Part shown: piece after piece, positions 26,501 to 35,061 of the stretch
Layout: each line of letters opens with the position of its first letter
How positions within the stretch are numbered: the stretch's first letter is position 1
Assembly: GCA_963643165.1 (NCBI GenBank)
Contig: CAVIJD010000024.1
Span: 1-35,074, forward strand
DNA: 35,074 nt
Direction: 5' to 3'
Source of the DNA: F23-D06 sp963643165
GTDB lineage: Bacteria; Bacteroidota; Bacteroidia; Bacteroidales; WCHB1-69
Notes under the pieces: model-generated
The model's input: only the letters and a program-made list of their open reading frames with translations
Told to the model about the DNA's origin: nothing
The model's database searches: none
Translations under genes and position numbers: made by a program

Positions 26501-29500
26501 TCCTTGAACCATTCGTAAGAATTGGTGCCGACACCGCCTTGTACATTAGCAACCAGTACAGAGTAACCTTCGTTACAAACAGTCTGGTAAGCGTCTTGTG
26601 CAACTGCAATGGTAACAACAGGATCTGCAACAACTGCGAGGTTCGTCACATTAGATGTGCTTGCACAGCCGTATGTGAGGGCAGAAACTTCAACCTTGTA
26701 GTCAATAGCACCGATATTGTTCATGTTAGAAACCGTCAGGGTGTTGACGTTGGTCTCGTCAAATGATACATATTGACCAGTTGCGTTGTTGAACCATTTG
26801 AAAGTGTAAGGATTAATACCATTAACATCGCTGATACCACCTTCAATGTTAGCAGTCAGGGTAGCCTCACCGCCTTCGCAGATGGTGGAGTTGTCGATAG
26901 AAAGCGTGATGCGAGGATCCGTAACAACCGTAACAGGATAGTTATCCGTAGAAGCAGTTACAGTACAACCAGGCAGAGAGCTGACTTCAACAGCGTAGAT
27001 GTAATCCTGCGTATTAGCCTCAGGAGAAATCGTGAGCGTGTTGGTATTAGCGCCAACAATGTAATCATTATGTTCTCTCCATGCGTAAGTGTAGGTGAGA
27101 TCCTGTGTAGGATGAGAAACAACGGCGTTGAATGTGATGACACCGCCTTCGCAAATAGCAGTAGGATCGGTTGTGTAAACATTCACGATCGGGTTCTCAA
27201 TCACTGTAACGATGTTATTGTCAGAAGCAGGTGACACACAACCAGGCATGTCAAATGAAGCGACAACAGTGTAGTTGTGCTCGCCAACTTCCATCGTGTT
27301 TGCATTCTGGTGGAAATTGCTCATAGAAGCAGACGGGATAACGAAACGGTCTTGATACCAAGTGTAGGTAGGAACACCATATTCGCTGTAGTCGTTCGTG
27401 ACATTGAAGTCAACCTCGGCAGAAGCACAAACCATAGGATCGCTGACCGTTACAACAGGAGCGGCAGGCGTGGCGTGTACAAAGAGGTTGACAGCATTTG
27501 TCGTGCTGTTACAACCGTAAGCAGCAGCGGTAACTTCAACTTTGTAGTCAATAGAACCAATGTAGTCCATGGTGGGAACAGTCATTGTGTTCACATTCGT
27601 AGCGTCGAATGAAACAAAGTCACCCGTTGTCTTGTTGTACCAAGTGTAGGTGTAAGGATCAATACCGTTCACATCGTTGATACCGCCTTCGACATTAACA
27701 GTCATCGTGGCTTGACCATTTTCGCAGATTGCGTTGTGGTCGATAGAGAGCGTCACGCGAGGATCCGTAACAACCGTCACAGGATAGTTGTCTGTAGAAG
27801 CAATTACAGTACAACCAGGCAGTGAGCTGACTTCAACAGCGTAGATGTAATCCTGCGTATTAGCCTCAGGAGAAATCGTGAGCGTGTTGGTATTAGCACC
27901 CTCAATGTAAGCGTTGTGCTCCATCCAAGCGTATGTATAAGTAAGTTCTTGTGTAGGATGAGAAGCAACAGCGTGGAAGTTAACAACACCACCTTGACAG
28001 ATAGCGGTCGGGTCGGTTGTGTAAACCTCTACGGTCGGGTTCTCAATTACTTCGACGATAGCTGATTCAGACATTGCAGAGACGCAACCAGGCATATCGA
28101 ATGTTGCAAATACAGTGTAGGTATGTGAACCGACTGACATTGCGTTAGCATTCTGGTGGAAGTGAGCCTGCGTAGCGGAAGGAATCACGAAACGGTCTTG
28201 ATACCAAGTGTAGGTAGGAACGCCGTATTCGCTATAGTCGTTCGTAATATTGAAGTCAACTTCAGCAGAAGGACAAATCATAGCGTCGCTAATCGCAACT
28301 TCAGGAGCTGCAGGAAGAGCGTGAACTGTGATGTTGTATTCAGAAGTTGCAGAGCAGAGGGTAGTCGTTTGAGTAACAGTCACACCAAATGTTGTGGTCT
28401 GGCTCGGAGCAGCCGTGAAGAACGGAAGCGTAGCGCCAGGGATGTTGTACTGGTAAGTAACCGTGACGGTGTCATATACATATTGACCGTTCGGCAGGTA
28501 GTCAACAGCCAGAATCTGAGTGTTGGTTCTCAATTCGTACCATTGGAATGTAAGGTCTTCGGTGTTATAGTTGTCAAGGCGAGCCTCGAGGGTAACTTCA
28601 CCGCCGACACAAACGTCGTGGATGTCGTTTGCTTCAACAACCGTTACGTCAGGAACAGGAGAAACATAGACTTCGAACGGAGCGGAAGTTGCACCGCAAG
28701 CATTGGCAACACCACCTCTTTCAACATGAACTGTGAAGATGTAAGGTTCATCTTGAGGATAGAGGTATTCAGCGAAGAATCTGCTGTCGCCAAGGTTATA
28801 AGCCATATTGTCTCTCAGATCACCGTTGATGTACCAAGTGTAATGCAGGTTACCGGCATTCATACCCGTGGTGTCAACATTGGCGATAAGGAACGTGTAA
28901 TCAGTTTCGCAAACTTGCTGATCGCCAGAGATTGCAACAACCGGGTTAGGATAGATAGTCAGAGCGTTTGCGCTGACAGGCTCTGAAGTACAACCGGCAG
29001 CAGCCAGCGTCACAACAGCCGTGTAAACGAATTGCTGATTGTTTCCATCAACTGTGACAGGAGAATCATAAATTGTCTGGGAGGTAGCACCAGGGATTCT
29101 GATACCATTTCTGTACCAAGTGTAAACATCCGTAGAAGCAGGTGTGTAGTTTGCAGGAACGGCTGTGATACGAACTTGTGCACCTTCGCAAGCGACATAG
29201 TCAGAAAGCGTTACGTTGCTGATAACAGGATCAGGGTTGACGTTAACAACCACCGTGTCGCTGCTTGCGATACAGAGTGAGTTGCGCTGCAGAGNNNNNN
29301 NNNNNNNNNNNNNNNNNNNNNNNNNNNNNNNNNNNNNNNNNNNNNNNNNNNNNNNNNNNNNNNNNNNNNNNNNNNNNNNNNNNNNNNNNNNNNNNNNNNN
29401 NNNNNNNNNNNNNNNNNNNNNNNNNNNNNNNNNNNNNNNNNNNNNNNNNNNNNNNNNNNNNNNNNNNNNNNNNNNNNNNNNNNNNNNNNNNNNNNNNNNN

Positions 29501-32500
29501 NNNNNNNNNNNNNNNNNNNNNNNNNNNNNNNNNNCGTAATCATTAACGAGTTCTACGCTGAAGTTGTATGCATAGTCTCTGTAAGGTCTGGTAAGAACGA
29601 TATTCTCGCCATGTATGCCAGTTGCACCAGTGAGAGCAACATTGTCCTGATACCAAGTGAAGTGATAGTCGGTTGCAGGAGCAGGTGTTACATTAGCAGT
29701 CATCTCAATGTTGCCGGTCAAGGTGTCACAAACGATAGGATCGGTCGTGATAACGAGGACAGGGTTCGGGAGGACAGTAATAGTAGCATAATTCAGGATA
29801 TCGGACTCGCAGTCAGAAGCGGTTTGACGAACGCTTACGCCATAAACGTAAGTTGTCAGGTCGCCATTGTTGGCTTGAGGAGTCTCACTGTAGTAAGCGG
29901 AAACTGCACCCTCGATGACTTCGCCGTTGCGGTACCAAGTATAAACTTCGCCGCCAGGAACGCCACCGCTGATGTGAGCAGTCATTTGGACTTCGCTACC
30001 TTCGCAAACGGTGTTGTTTACGAGGTTCGTAACGATACTGTCAACAACCGGGTCGTCATTAACCACGATGGCAATCGTAGCGATATTGAAACAGCTCTGG
30101 TTGTAATAGTTCATCAGATGTGTAACCTTAACTTCGTATGTGGTGTTGGCCGTAGGAGCAAAAGTCTCAACAGGCTCAGTCATGCCGGCGATAGCATCGC
30201 TGATTTCGTGACCGTTAGCATACCACTGATATTGAAGCATAGGATCGTTGTAATTGTCAAGATGAGCCGTCAAGGTCACTTCACCACCCTTGCAGATAGT
30301 AGTTTGGTCGGCAGTGATGTTAACCTCGGGTTTGCTGTAGATGTTAACCTCGAAAGGTTCACTCATAGTCGTACAACCATTGGCGTCGGTGACTTCAACC
30401 GTGAAAGAGTAAGGATTGTCGTAAGAAGGAATCCAGTTCTCGGTATAGATATTATCATAAATATTGCCAGGAACACCGCTAGTACGTACCTGATTATGTT
30501 CGTACCAAGTGTAGGTAAGGTTAGGATCGTAAGTTCCGTCAACCCAAGCAACCAAACGTACATTGCCTTCGCCGGGGTTCGGGTTAGGAGCCATATAGCA
30601 TACGTTGTGGTTACCAGAAATCGTGACGACAGGATTACGTTTAACGTTTACCGTGTTGGAGTACACTTTGTAAGGTTCGCAACCTTCGATACCGAAGTCG
30701 ATGTAAGCAGCGTATGTGTAAGAAGTAGTGTCGTCATCAAGGATGTTGAGCTGTTTGTGGAAAGTATAATCGTTCACACCCTGCATCAGGACGCCGTTCT
30801 CATACCAAACGTAGTTGAAATCGCTGGCATTAGCACCTTCAACGTGAGCGGTTACATAAATGTCTTCGCCTTTGCAGACCGTGAATTCATTACCTGTAGT
30901 GTTGTTCTCGTTAGATACGATAAGTTTGAGTTCGAGTTGTTCGGTGAGATCACGAGCAGAAACAACTTTCACAGAAGCATGTCCTTCAGCAACACATTCG
31001 GTCGTTGTTTGGGTAACTTTGACGAAGAATGTTGTATTTTCAGTAACAGTAGTAGAGAAAGTGCGTGATGTAGCAGAGGGAACCAAAGTTCTGGTTGTTT
31101 CGCTGGCTTTCTGGGTGTACCATTGGTAAGTCAGGTTAGGCATGTTATAATCACCGAGGTGAGCGGTTGCCGTAACCATACCGCCTTCGCAAACAGAGTC
31201 AACGTCAAGGGTAACGGCGACATTGATGTCGCTGCCGATATAAACATTGTAAGGTTGGCTGTTAGCAACGCAACCATTATTGTTCGTAGCAGTTACCGTG
31301 AAGATATAAGCGTGATCCTGATCTGTGAGAGAGGTGTTCAGAACATTGTCAGAAAGTGTGAAGTTATGGGTCTGACCATCAATGACATTATTGCCATTGA
31401 CAAGAGTTTGGTCATAGAGACGCCATTCATAAGTGTAATTTGCATTTTGTGCAGTAGTGTGGAGAGAGTCATTCAGGTTAGCCTGGAGACGAACGTTGTT
31501 GCCATTGCAAATCCAAGGATCGCCCGTAATCTCGATAGTCGGGTTCGGAAGAACGACCAGTTGTACAGGATTCGTAACAGAAAGGTCAGAAGCACAACCT
31601 TCAGGGGTCACGATCTGAACATTGTAAGAATGATTACCAGCTGCCGGTGAAACGGTAACGGTGTTAAGATGTTGGTAGGTGCCATTCAGCGGTGTACCAT
31701 CTTCGTACCACATATAATCGTAAACACCAGTAACATTTACCTTAATCGTAGTCTGTGCGCCTTCGCAAATGGTATCCCTTCCATCCTGGAATGCGATAGA
31801 ACCATCAGCGACAACAGGCGTGTTGATTACATTAATATATATAGAGTCTTTTCTTTCGCAATTGCCAGAAGTGCTGTTAACTTTAGAGGTCACATAGTAG
31901 TAACCTGAAGCAGCAGGGGTGACAGTAATTTGAGAAGCGTGTGCTCCCTCTGTAACATTATGCCATGTATATTGAACATTACCCTCAGGCCATCCTTGAG
32001 CGTTAACGTTCAGCGTAACGGAAGAACCTTGGCAAATAGTGTTGCTCGGGGCAGCAGCAATTTGAATGTCAACTCCGAATGCGTTAACTGTAAACTCTTC
32101 CGTGACAGCGCAGGAGTTTTCGGTTTGCATTGCGTATGCGGTAACGGAATAAACACCAGCAGGAACATTAACGGTAGCACCAGTCTGACCGTTGCTCCAT
32201 TTGTAGTGATTAGCACCGTAAGCATTGGCAGTGAGCGTGGTCTTTGCACCTTCGCAAACAACATTGTCACCTGTGATGGTGAGTTGGGTAGGAACTGCTA
32301 TAGCATTCACATTCACTCTTTGGCCGAATGTTCCGACGCAACCATCTGCACTAACAGCCTTTGCCACGAAAAAGTGGCTGCCAGCTTCAGTGATAGGATA
32401 TGTAATGTTAGCTAAGTCGCCTGTGCCAGGGACTTCAGCACCGTCAAAGTACCAAATATAAGTAAGACCAGCGACATGGTTGGTAACGCTAACATTCACT

Positions 32501-34314
32501 AAATCACCGACGCAAACCGACGTTGCGTTGACATAAAATGTAGGGGCAGAAGCCGGAACAGAAAGAACCGTCACCGGGATGGATGCAGTTTTTGTACAGC
32601 CGTTAGATGAAGCGGTTACAGTATAAGTGGTTGTTGCCGTTGGGGTAACGATAACGGTGGCGTTAGTCTCGGTAGTACTGTGAGACCAAGCGTAAGCAAC
32701 GTTACCTGTCCAGCCGGTTGCAGAAGCCTGAAGGGTAACTGAGTTGCCAGGGCAAACAGCAGTTTCGGTGAGCGGGGTAATCTGGAGGTCAGATCCGAAA
32801 GCATTAACCGTAAAGTCGGCCATTGCTTCGCAGCCCGTTTCAGATTTCACGATAACAGACTTCACACCAGGGGTGGTGAAAGCCTTTGTGTTGACCGTGC
32901 CGAAAGTAGCATCACCTGTCCACTTGTAAGAATAAGTATTAGCGGTAGAGGGAGTGACGACAGCCGTCAAAGTAGCTGTGCTATAAGTTCCGTCTGCATT
33001 CTCGCAAATCATATTGTCACCAGAGATGAGAACCTGCATAGGAACAGTGTCAACGGTGACATTATTAACATTAGAAGTTGCAGTTGCACAAGGATAGTTT
33101 TCATAAGTAGCCGTAGCCTGGAAAGTATAAACACCGCTGTTCGGCAGTGCGACACGGTATTCAGATCCTTCAACGCCGGAAACAAGTTGTCCGTTCATGT
33201 TCCAGCTGTAAGTAACATTGCCTAAATTAACGTTGCCAGCATTCGGGTCCGTGAGAGAAAGAGTGACCATTCCGTCAAGGCAAACCTTGCTGGAGGAAGC
33301 GTTAAGCGTAAGGGCTTCGAGCGTAGCAGGCATGCCAGCGGCTTGGAAGTCGCGAAGGGTGAAAGAGGTAGCTTCAGGGTTGCAAGCGTTATTCTGATAA
33401 ACAGGAATTACATTATATTCGTCACCTGAAACGGGATTATTGATAGTCAAAGAATTCACGTATGTGATAACAGTATCCGTAGTGCCCACTTTGACCCATT
33501 TCCATTTGAAAGGTTGTTCGGAGCCAGAGGTGTAAGAGTTAGCAGTAGCCACAACAGAAGCAGCACCGGCGCAGAAGAGCGGGGCATCAACTGTTGTCAC
33601 AGGCATCGGAGATACCGTGAAATAATGAACTGGTGAGTAATCAGCCTCACAGCCGTTGCGGGTAATCTGAACATCAAATTCGTAGTTCAGTTTTTGGTCC
33701 AAAGGAAGCTCATCGACGCGGAATGAGTAAGAACGGCCTGTAGCACCAACGATGTACTGACCATCGCGTCTCCATTGATAAGCACAATCAATGTTGCTTT
33801 CATGCTGTGCCGTAAACGTCACAACACCTTGAGGACAGGAGTGTTCCGGACCTTCAACATAAACAATCATGTTGGGGGCAACCGTAACATTCACGCTGTT
33901 TGACTGATAAACGCCAGCGGTTGTCGTGACCTCGCAAGAGACCAGATATTGACCGGCAGAATAACCAGTAAATGTGAAAGTTGGTTGGGTTGCAGCCACC
34001 GGTGCTCCATCGACGAGCCATTTGTAGGAAACGACGGTTGCGACAGAACCATTAGCATTGAAAGCAGCTGCAAAGTCGACAGAACTATGCGCACCACTAA
34101 CGCTGATACTTTGAGGGTTCAATGGCGTAACCGTGACAATGGGCGTTCCATCTGGAACGACCATCTTGCTCGCATCGTACGATGGAGAGTGCGGTTTTGT
34201 AACCCAACTGTGCAACGCAGCATCTGCACCGTTCAAATGCAATGCTTCGCTGCGAGCCTGGCAAGTTCCCAAGTATAGGAACGCCATCAGCAGAAAAATC
34301 ATAAATTTTTTCAT
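23530..34314 (-). CDS. Giant surface protein of Cys-paired Ig/PKD-like repeats with T9SS type A sorting domain
   Basis: About 3594 residues, the last digits depending on a 240-base N run (80 unknown residues). Signal peptide about 1-21 (MKKFMIFLLMAFLYLGTCQA). The body is a string of about 34 domains of 80-110 residues, each like 'P-V-I-----ICEGG-VTLTA----YTWY-NG--I-GA ... Y-V-V---GC-S----V-V', with one Cys near the start and one near the end, probably a disulphide as in Ig folds. PKD-like or SprB-like family names would fit. The last 80 residues (IRVYPVPAN ... LDIYDVTGSLV ... GTYFGRI ... VKFIIVK) are a type A sorting domain, so the protein is exported by the type IX system and held on the surface. 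Adhesion is the likely role. Two blocks of three domains are nearly identical. Confidence 0.93.
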   Translation of the reverse strand: MKKFMIFLLMAFLYLGTCQARSEALHLNGADAALHSWVTKPHSPSYDASKMVVPDGTPIVTVTPLNPQSISVSGAHSSVDFAAAFNANGSVATVVSYKWLVDGAPVAATQPTFTFTGYSAGQYLVSCEVTTTAGVYQSNSVNVTVAPNMIVYVEGPEHSCPQGVVTFTAQHESNIDCAYQWRRDGQYIVGATGRSYSFRVDELPLDQKLNYEFDVQITRNGCEADYSPVHYFTVSPMPVTTVDAPLFCAGAASVVATANSYTSGSEQPFKWKWVKVGTTDTVITYVNSLTINNPVSGDEYNVIPVYQNNACNPEATSFTLRDFQAAGMPATLEALTLNASSSKVCLDGMVTLSLTDPNAGNVNLGNVTYSWNMNGQLVSGVEGSEYRVALPNSGVYTFQATATYENYPCATATSNVNNVTVDTVPMQVLISGDNMICENADGTYSTATLTAVVTPSTANTYSYKWTGDATFGTVNTKAFTTPGVKSVIVKSETGCEAMADFTVNAFGSDLQITPLTETAVCPGNSVTLQASATGWTGNVAYAWSHSTTETNATVIVTPTATTTYTVTASSNGCTKTASIPVTVLSVPASAPTFYVNATSVCVGDLVNVSVTNHVAGLTYIWYFDGAEVPGTGDLANITYPITEAGSHFFVAKAVSADGCVGTFGQRVNVNAIAVPTQLTITGDNVVCEGAKTTLTANAYGANHYKWSNGQTGATVNVPAGVYSVTAYAMQTENSCAVTEEFTVNAFGVDIQIAAAPSNTICQGSSVTLNVNAQGWPEGNVQYTWHNVTEGAHASQITVTPAASGYYYVTSKVNSTSGNCERKDSIYINVINTPVVADGSIAFQDGRDTICEGAQTTIKVNVTGVYDYMWYEDGTPLNGTYQHLNTVTVSPAAGNHSYNVQIVTPEGCASDLSVTNPVQLVVLPNPTIEITGDPWICNGNNVRLQANLNDSLHTTAQNANYTYEWRLYDQTLVNGNNVIDGQTHNFTLSDNVLNTSLTDQDHAYIFTVTATNNNGCVANSQPYNVYIGSDINVAVTLDVDSVCEGGMVTATAHLGDYNMPNLTYQWYTQKASETTRTLVPSATSRTFSTTVTENTTFFVKVTQTTTECVAEGHASVKVVSARDLTEQLELKLIVSNENNTTGNEFTVCKGEDIYVTAHVEGANASDFNYVWYENGVLMQGVNDYTFHKQLNILDDDTTSYTYAAYIDFGIEGCEPYKVYSNTVNVKRNPVVTISGNHNVCYMAPNPNPGEGNVRLVAWVDGTYDPNLTYTWYEHNQVRTSGVPGNIYDNIYTENWIPSYDNPYSFTVEVTDANGCTTMSEPFEVNIYSKPEVNITADQTTICKGGEVTLTAHLDNYNDPMLQYQWYANGHEISDAIAGMTEPVETFAPTANTTYEVKVTHLMNYYNQSCFNIATIAIVVNDDPVVDSIVTNLVNNTVCEGSEVQMTAHISGGVPGGEVYTWYRNGEVIEGAVSAYYSETPQANNGDLTTYVYGVSVRQTASDCESDILNYATITVLPNPVLVITTDPIVCDTLTGNIEMTANVTPAPATDYHFTWYQDNVALTGATGIHGENIVLTRPYRDYAYNFSVELVNDYXXXXXXXXXXXXXXXXXXXXXXXXXXXXXXXXXXXXXXXXXXXXXXXXXXXXXXXXXXXXXXXXXXXXXXXXXXXXXXXXXLQRNSLCIASSDTVVVNVNPDPVISNVTLSDYVACEGAQVRITAVPANYTPASTDVYTWYRNGIRIPGATSQTIYDSPVTVDGNNQQFVYTAVVTLAAAGCTSEPVSANALTIYPNPVVAISGDQQVCETDYTFLIANVDTTGMNAGNLHYTWYINGDLRDNMAYNLGDSRFFAEYLYPQDEPYIFTVHVERGGVANACGATSAPFEVYVSPVPDVTVVEANDIHDVCVGGEVTLEARLDNYNTEDLTFQWYELRTNTQILAVDYLPNGQYVYDTVTVTYQYNIPGATLPFFTAAPSQTTTFGVTVTQTTTLCSATSEYNITVHALPAAPEVAISDAMICPSAEVDFNITNDYSEYGVPTYTWYQDRFVIPSATQAHFHQNANAMSVGSHTYTVFATFDMPGCVSAMSESAIVEVIENPTVEVYTTDPTAICQGGVVNFHAVASHPTQELTYTYAWMEHNAYIEGANTNTLTISPEANTQDYIYAVEVSSLPGCTVIASTDNYPVTVVTDPRVTLSIDHNAICENGQATMTVNVEGGINDVNGIDPYTYTWYNKTTGDFVSFDATNVNTMTVPTMDYIGSIDYKVEVTAAAYGCNSTTNAVNLFVHATPAAPVVTVSDPMVCASAEVDFNVTNDYSEYGVPTYTWYQDRFVIPSASMSNFHQNANTMEVGEHNYTVVASFDMPGCVSPASDNNIVTVIENPIVNVYTTDPTAICEGGVITFNAVVSHPTQDLTYTYAWREHNDYIVGANTNTLTISPEANTQDYIYAVEVSSLPGCTVTASTDNYPVTVVTDPRITLSIDNSTICEGGEATLTANIEGGISDVNGINPYTFKWFNNATGQYVSFDETNVNTLTVSNMNNIGAIDYKVEVSALTYGCASTSNVTNLAVVADPVVTIAVAQDAYQTVCNEGYSVLVANVQGGVGTNSYEWFKDGVGHQYNNAASIETGILYTTDDNQFVVNVEQTGSGCASSATFQVNVVDAYQVAISAVDNRTDVCQGGTVTMQASLANQPLAGDQPIFTWYKFDNEIYGTNNSTVYTTSPSLSAGEYEYHVVVSSDVPGCSATSGSITTAVFADPIVRIVSGLTQNATTICEGADLTLTAEIVPSSDNAPQPTYTYSWSNNGTAVAGNTASINPVLTPSGSTPYRFYVTATSNDNTGCNATSEQGFAVEVVARPQVNIIPDHSTICAGGTVNLTASHTLIENTQYNYQWVINGQTMPQFANTISYDMNNVGTINAQVTVSSSNTLINCSTVSTLSTPVQVVAAPSVTVSAAHATMCEGAAAELTSNVTTATGVNAPVTYQWLRNATNIAGATSSSYIDNALNAGAYSYSLAVSQGDAIGCTSVSAPVVVRVAERPVVMISSEDGLDLCQGGNITLTANVTNVNNNVCGMTNGQIYGSYDYTWTSGSNTVVTNSNIATPSNQLTQTLNTIGSFDYNVSVKPVGTMAYGCVASQPSAPFTVNVNARPTWTNVNVDSQDGNICLGERINLSANIVGGVVDMNNNTQGYIQWVVTYNNVTSNVAGGFGPQSFDYPAAAGTYVYTPTYVGNILGSGCSFTNGQEVATTVTVHDLPTAEFVSGNDTTLCANVSDASAGLTIHFTGTAPFTFVVENRTTGTSHMYVSNTNDYTIYESPTQTTHYTITQLADEYCANGDLGLAATTTVFVNDITFDQEMFMAECGEDVVTINFNMISGTPNSAFTVTYENGQVETGFISNNTATFATPNVPGDYNAVFNVGGCDYNIIVRRPVNDTDFATDSVPFMMTRWDDVVIINNNPATNGGHHFISYQWYKNGELIPGAIYKNYQEVGGLNGYYSIEVVSQDEETGETVTYRTCEQFFAGNSAIRVYPVPANIQQVVTVEIPLSAEELEGAVLDIYDVTGSLVNHISTVEPVTKVSGFKAQGTYFGRITTADNDVKTVKFIIVK
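26638..28329 (-). repeat. Tandem 846-bp duplication of three Ig-like domains inside the giant gene
   Basis: Copy 1 is about 27484-28329 and copy 2 about 26638-27483. Two independent anchors (28252 against 27406, 27761 against 26915) give the same 846-base offset, exactly 282 codons. One stretch of 74 bases (26978-27051 against 27824-27897) is identical. Each copy encodes three domains beginning near SDxMxC, TTDPTAIC and LSIDxxxIC. Confidence 0.9.
29295..29534. other. Assembly gap of 240 Ns
   Basis: A run of exactly 240 unknown bases within the repeat part of the giant gene. The frame is the same on both sides and 240 is a multiple of three, but the true length is unknown; the gap falls among similar domains where short reads collapse. 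Confidence 0.98.
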
Positions 34315-34780
34315 CGTTTTGGATTTAATTATTACTATTGTTATTTATTTAATTATCATCATATCTGTGAATTTAGGACTCAATTGCCTTAATTTGAATC
34401 TAAATAGGTCATTTTTGTTGTACATTTTGTAAGTTTGCATAAATATGTTATTTCACTTTATAATCAACTTGCAAAAATACAAAAATAATCATTAGATATA
34501 TTTTCTATTGCGTTTTTTTTTGATTATTGAATAGTGTGCTGAAAGATAGTTAGTTAAAAAATAGAAATAAGCGATTCTGTCACTTGCGACAACAGCCATA
34601 ACTGAACCATAAGAGGATGAGAGCAACCTCGCCCGATTGAAGACAATCAGACAATTGAATGGAGACGGTGGCCGGATTCTCGACCATGGAAAGGCAGGGC
34701 AACGACAACGAGGCAGAGCAGGAGACTGTCCGAGTCGGAAGACCAGACAGTAAAGAGCGAAAGGCTCAATCATTATAAAA
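34315..34780. other. Upstream region of the giant gene, no supported gene
   Basis: AT-rich from 34315 to about 34560. Two overlapping minus-strand TATTTTTG boxes (34479-34472 and 34487-34480) fit TAnnTTTG but lack a clear -33 partner; if used, the leader would be about 150 bases. From about 34600 the + strand becomes purine-rich. The leftward open frames here have no recognisable protein features and I do not call them. Confidence 0.4.
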
Positions 34781-34992
34781 CTGGAAGAAACTAAGGACTG
34801 TTAGAACATGGAGGAGACGCAGCGGCACTGGAGACAGATGCGAGAAAACTGGCAAGTCTATCTCATAACACATTAAGTTAAAATGATTTGGCAAGCTAAA
34901 ACGGAACAATTTCAGAAAACGACGGATATCAGAATATTCGCAGGGCAAATCGCATCGGGGTTCAAATACGCGATTCTCGATGGGATATCGAT

Positions 34993-35026
34993 GGGGTGCT
35001 GGGGATTATTAGGGGTTAAAGAGGGG
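34993..35026 (+). other. G-quadruplex motif
   Basis: Four GGGG runs at 34993-34996, 35001-35004, 35012-35015 and 35023-35026 with loops of 4, 7 and 7 bases meet the standard G4 rule with four possible tetrads. It lies just beyond the terminator at 35029-35061. Confidence 0.6.
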
Positions 35027-35028
35027 AG

Positions 35029-35061
35029 CAAAAAAAAAGGGTCTCCGTGACAGGAGACCCT
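35029..35061 (-). terminator. Intrinsic terminator for a leftward gene beyond the right edge
   Basis: On the minus strand a 9-bp stem AGGGTCTCC/GGAGACCCT with loop TGTCAC is followed by an eight-base T-tract. The gene it ends must begin to the right of the window, so the giant gene has its own promoter. Confidence 0.85.

Noticed and set aside
23602..33000. Long + strand open frames opposite the giant gene
   Set aside because: They are antisense shadows of the repeat-coding frame and repeat the same low-complexity pattern.
23530..34314. CRISPR-like regular repetition
   Set aside because: The repeats are coding domains of 240-330 bases with diverged sequence, not short identical repeats with unique spacers.
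34492..34948. Two short leftward open frames upstream of the giant gene
   Set aside because: No promoter, no recognisable protein motif, odd composition; probably chance openings in purine-biased DNA.
34959..34969. GGTTCAAATAC resembling a tRNA T-loop
   Set aside because: The flanking bases do not form a T-stem, and no acceptor or anticodon arm is nearby.
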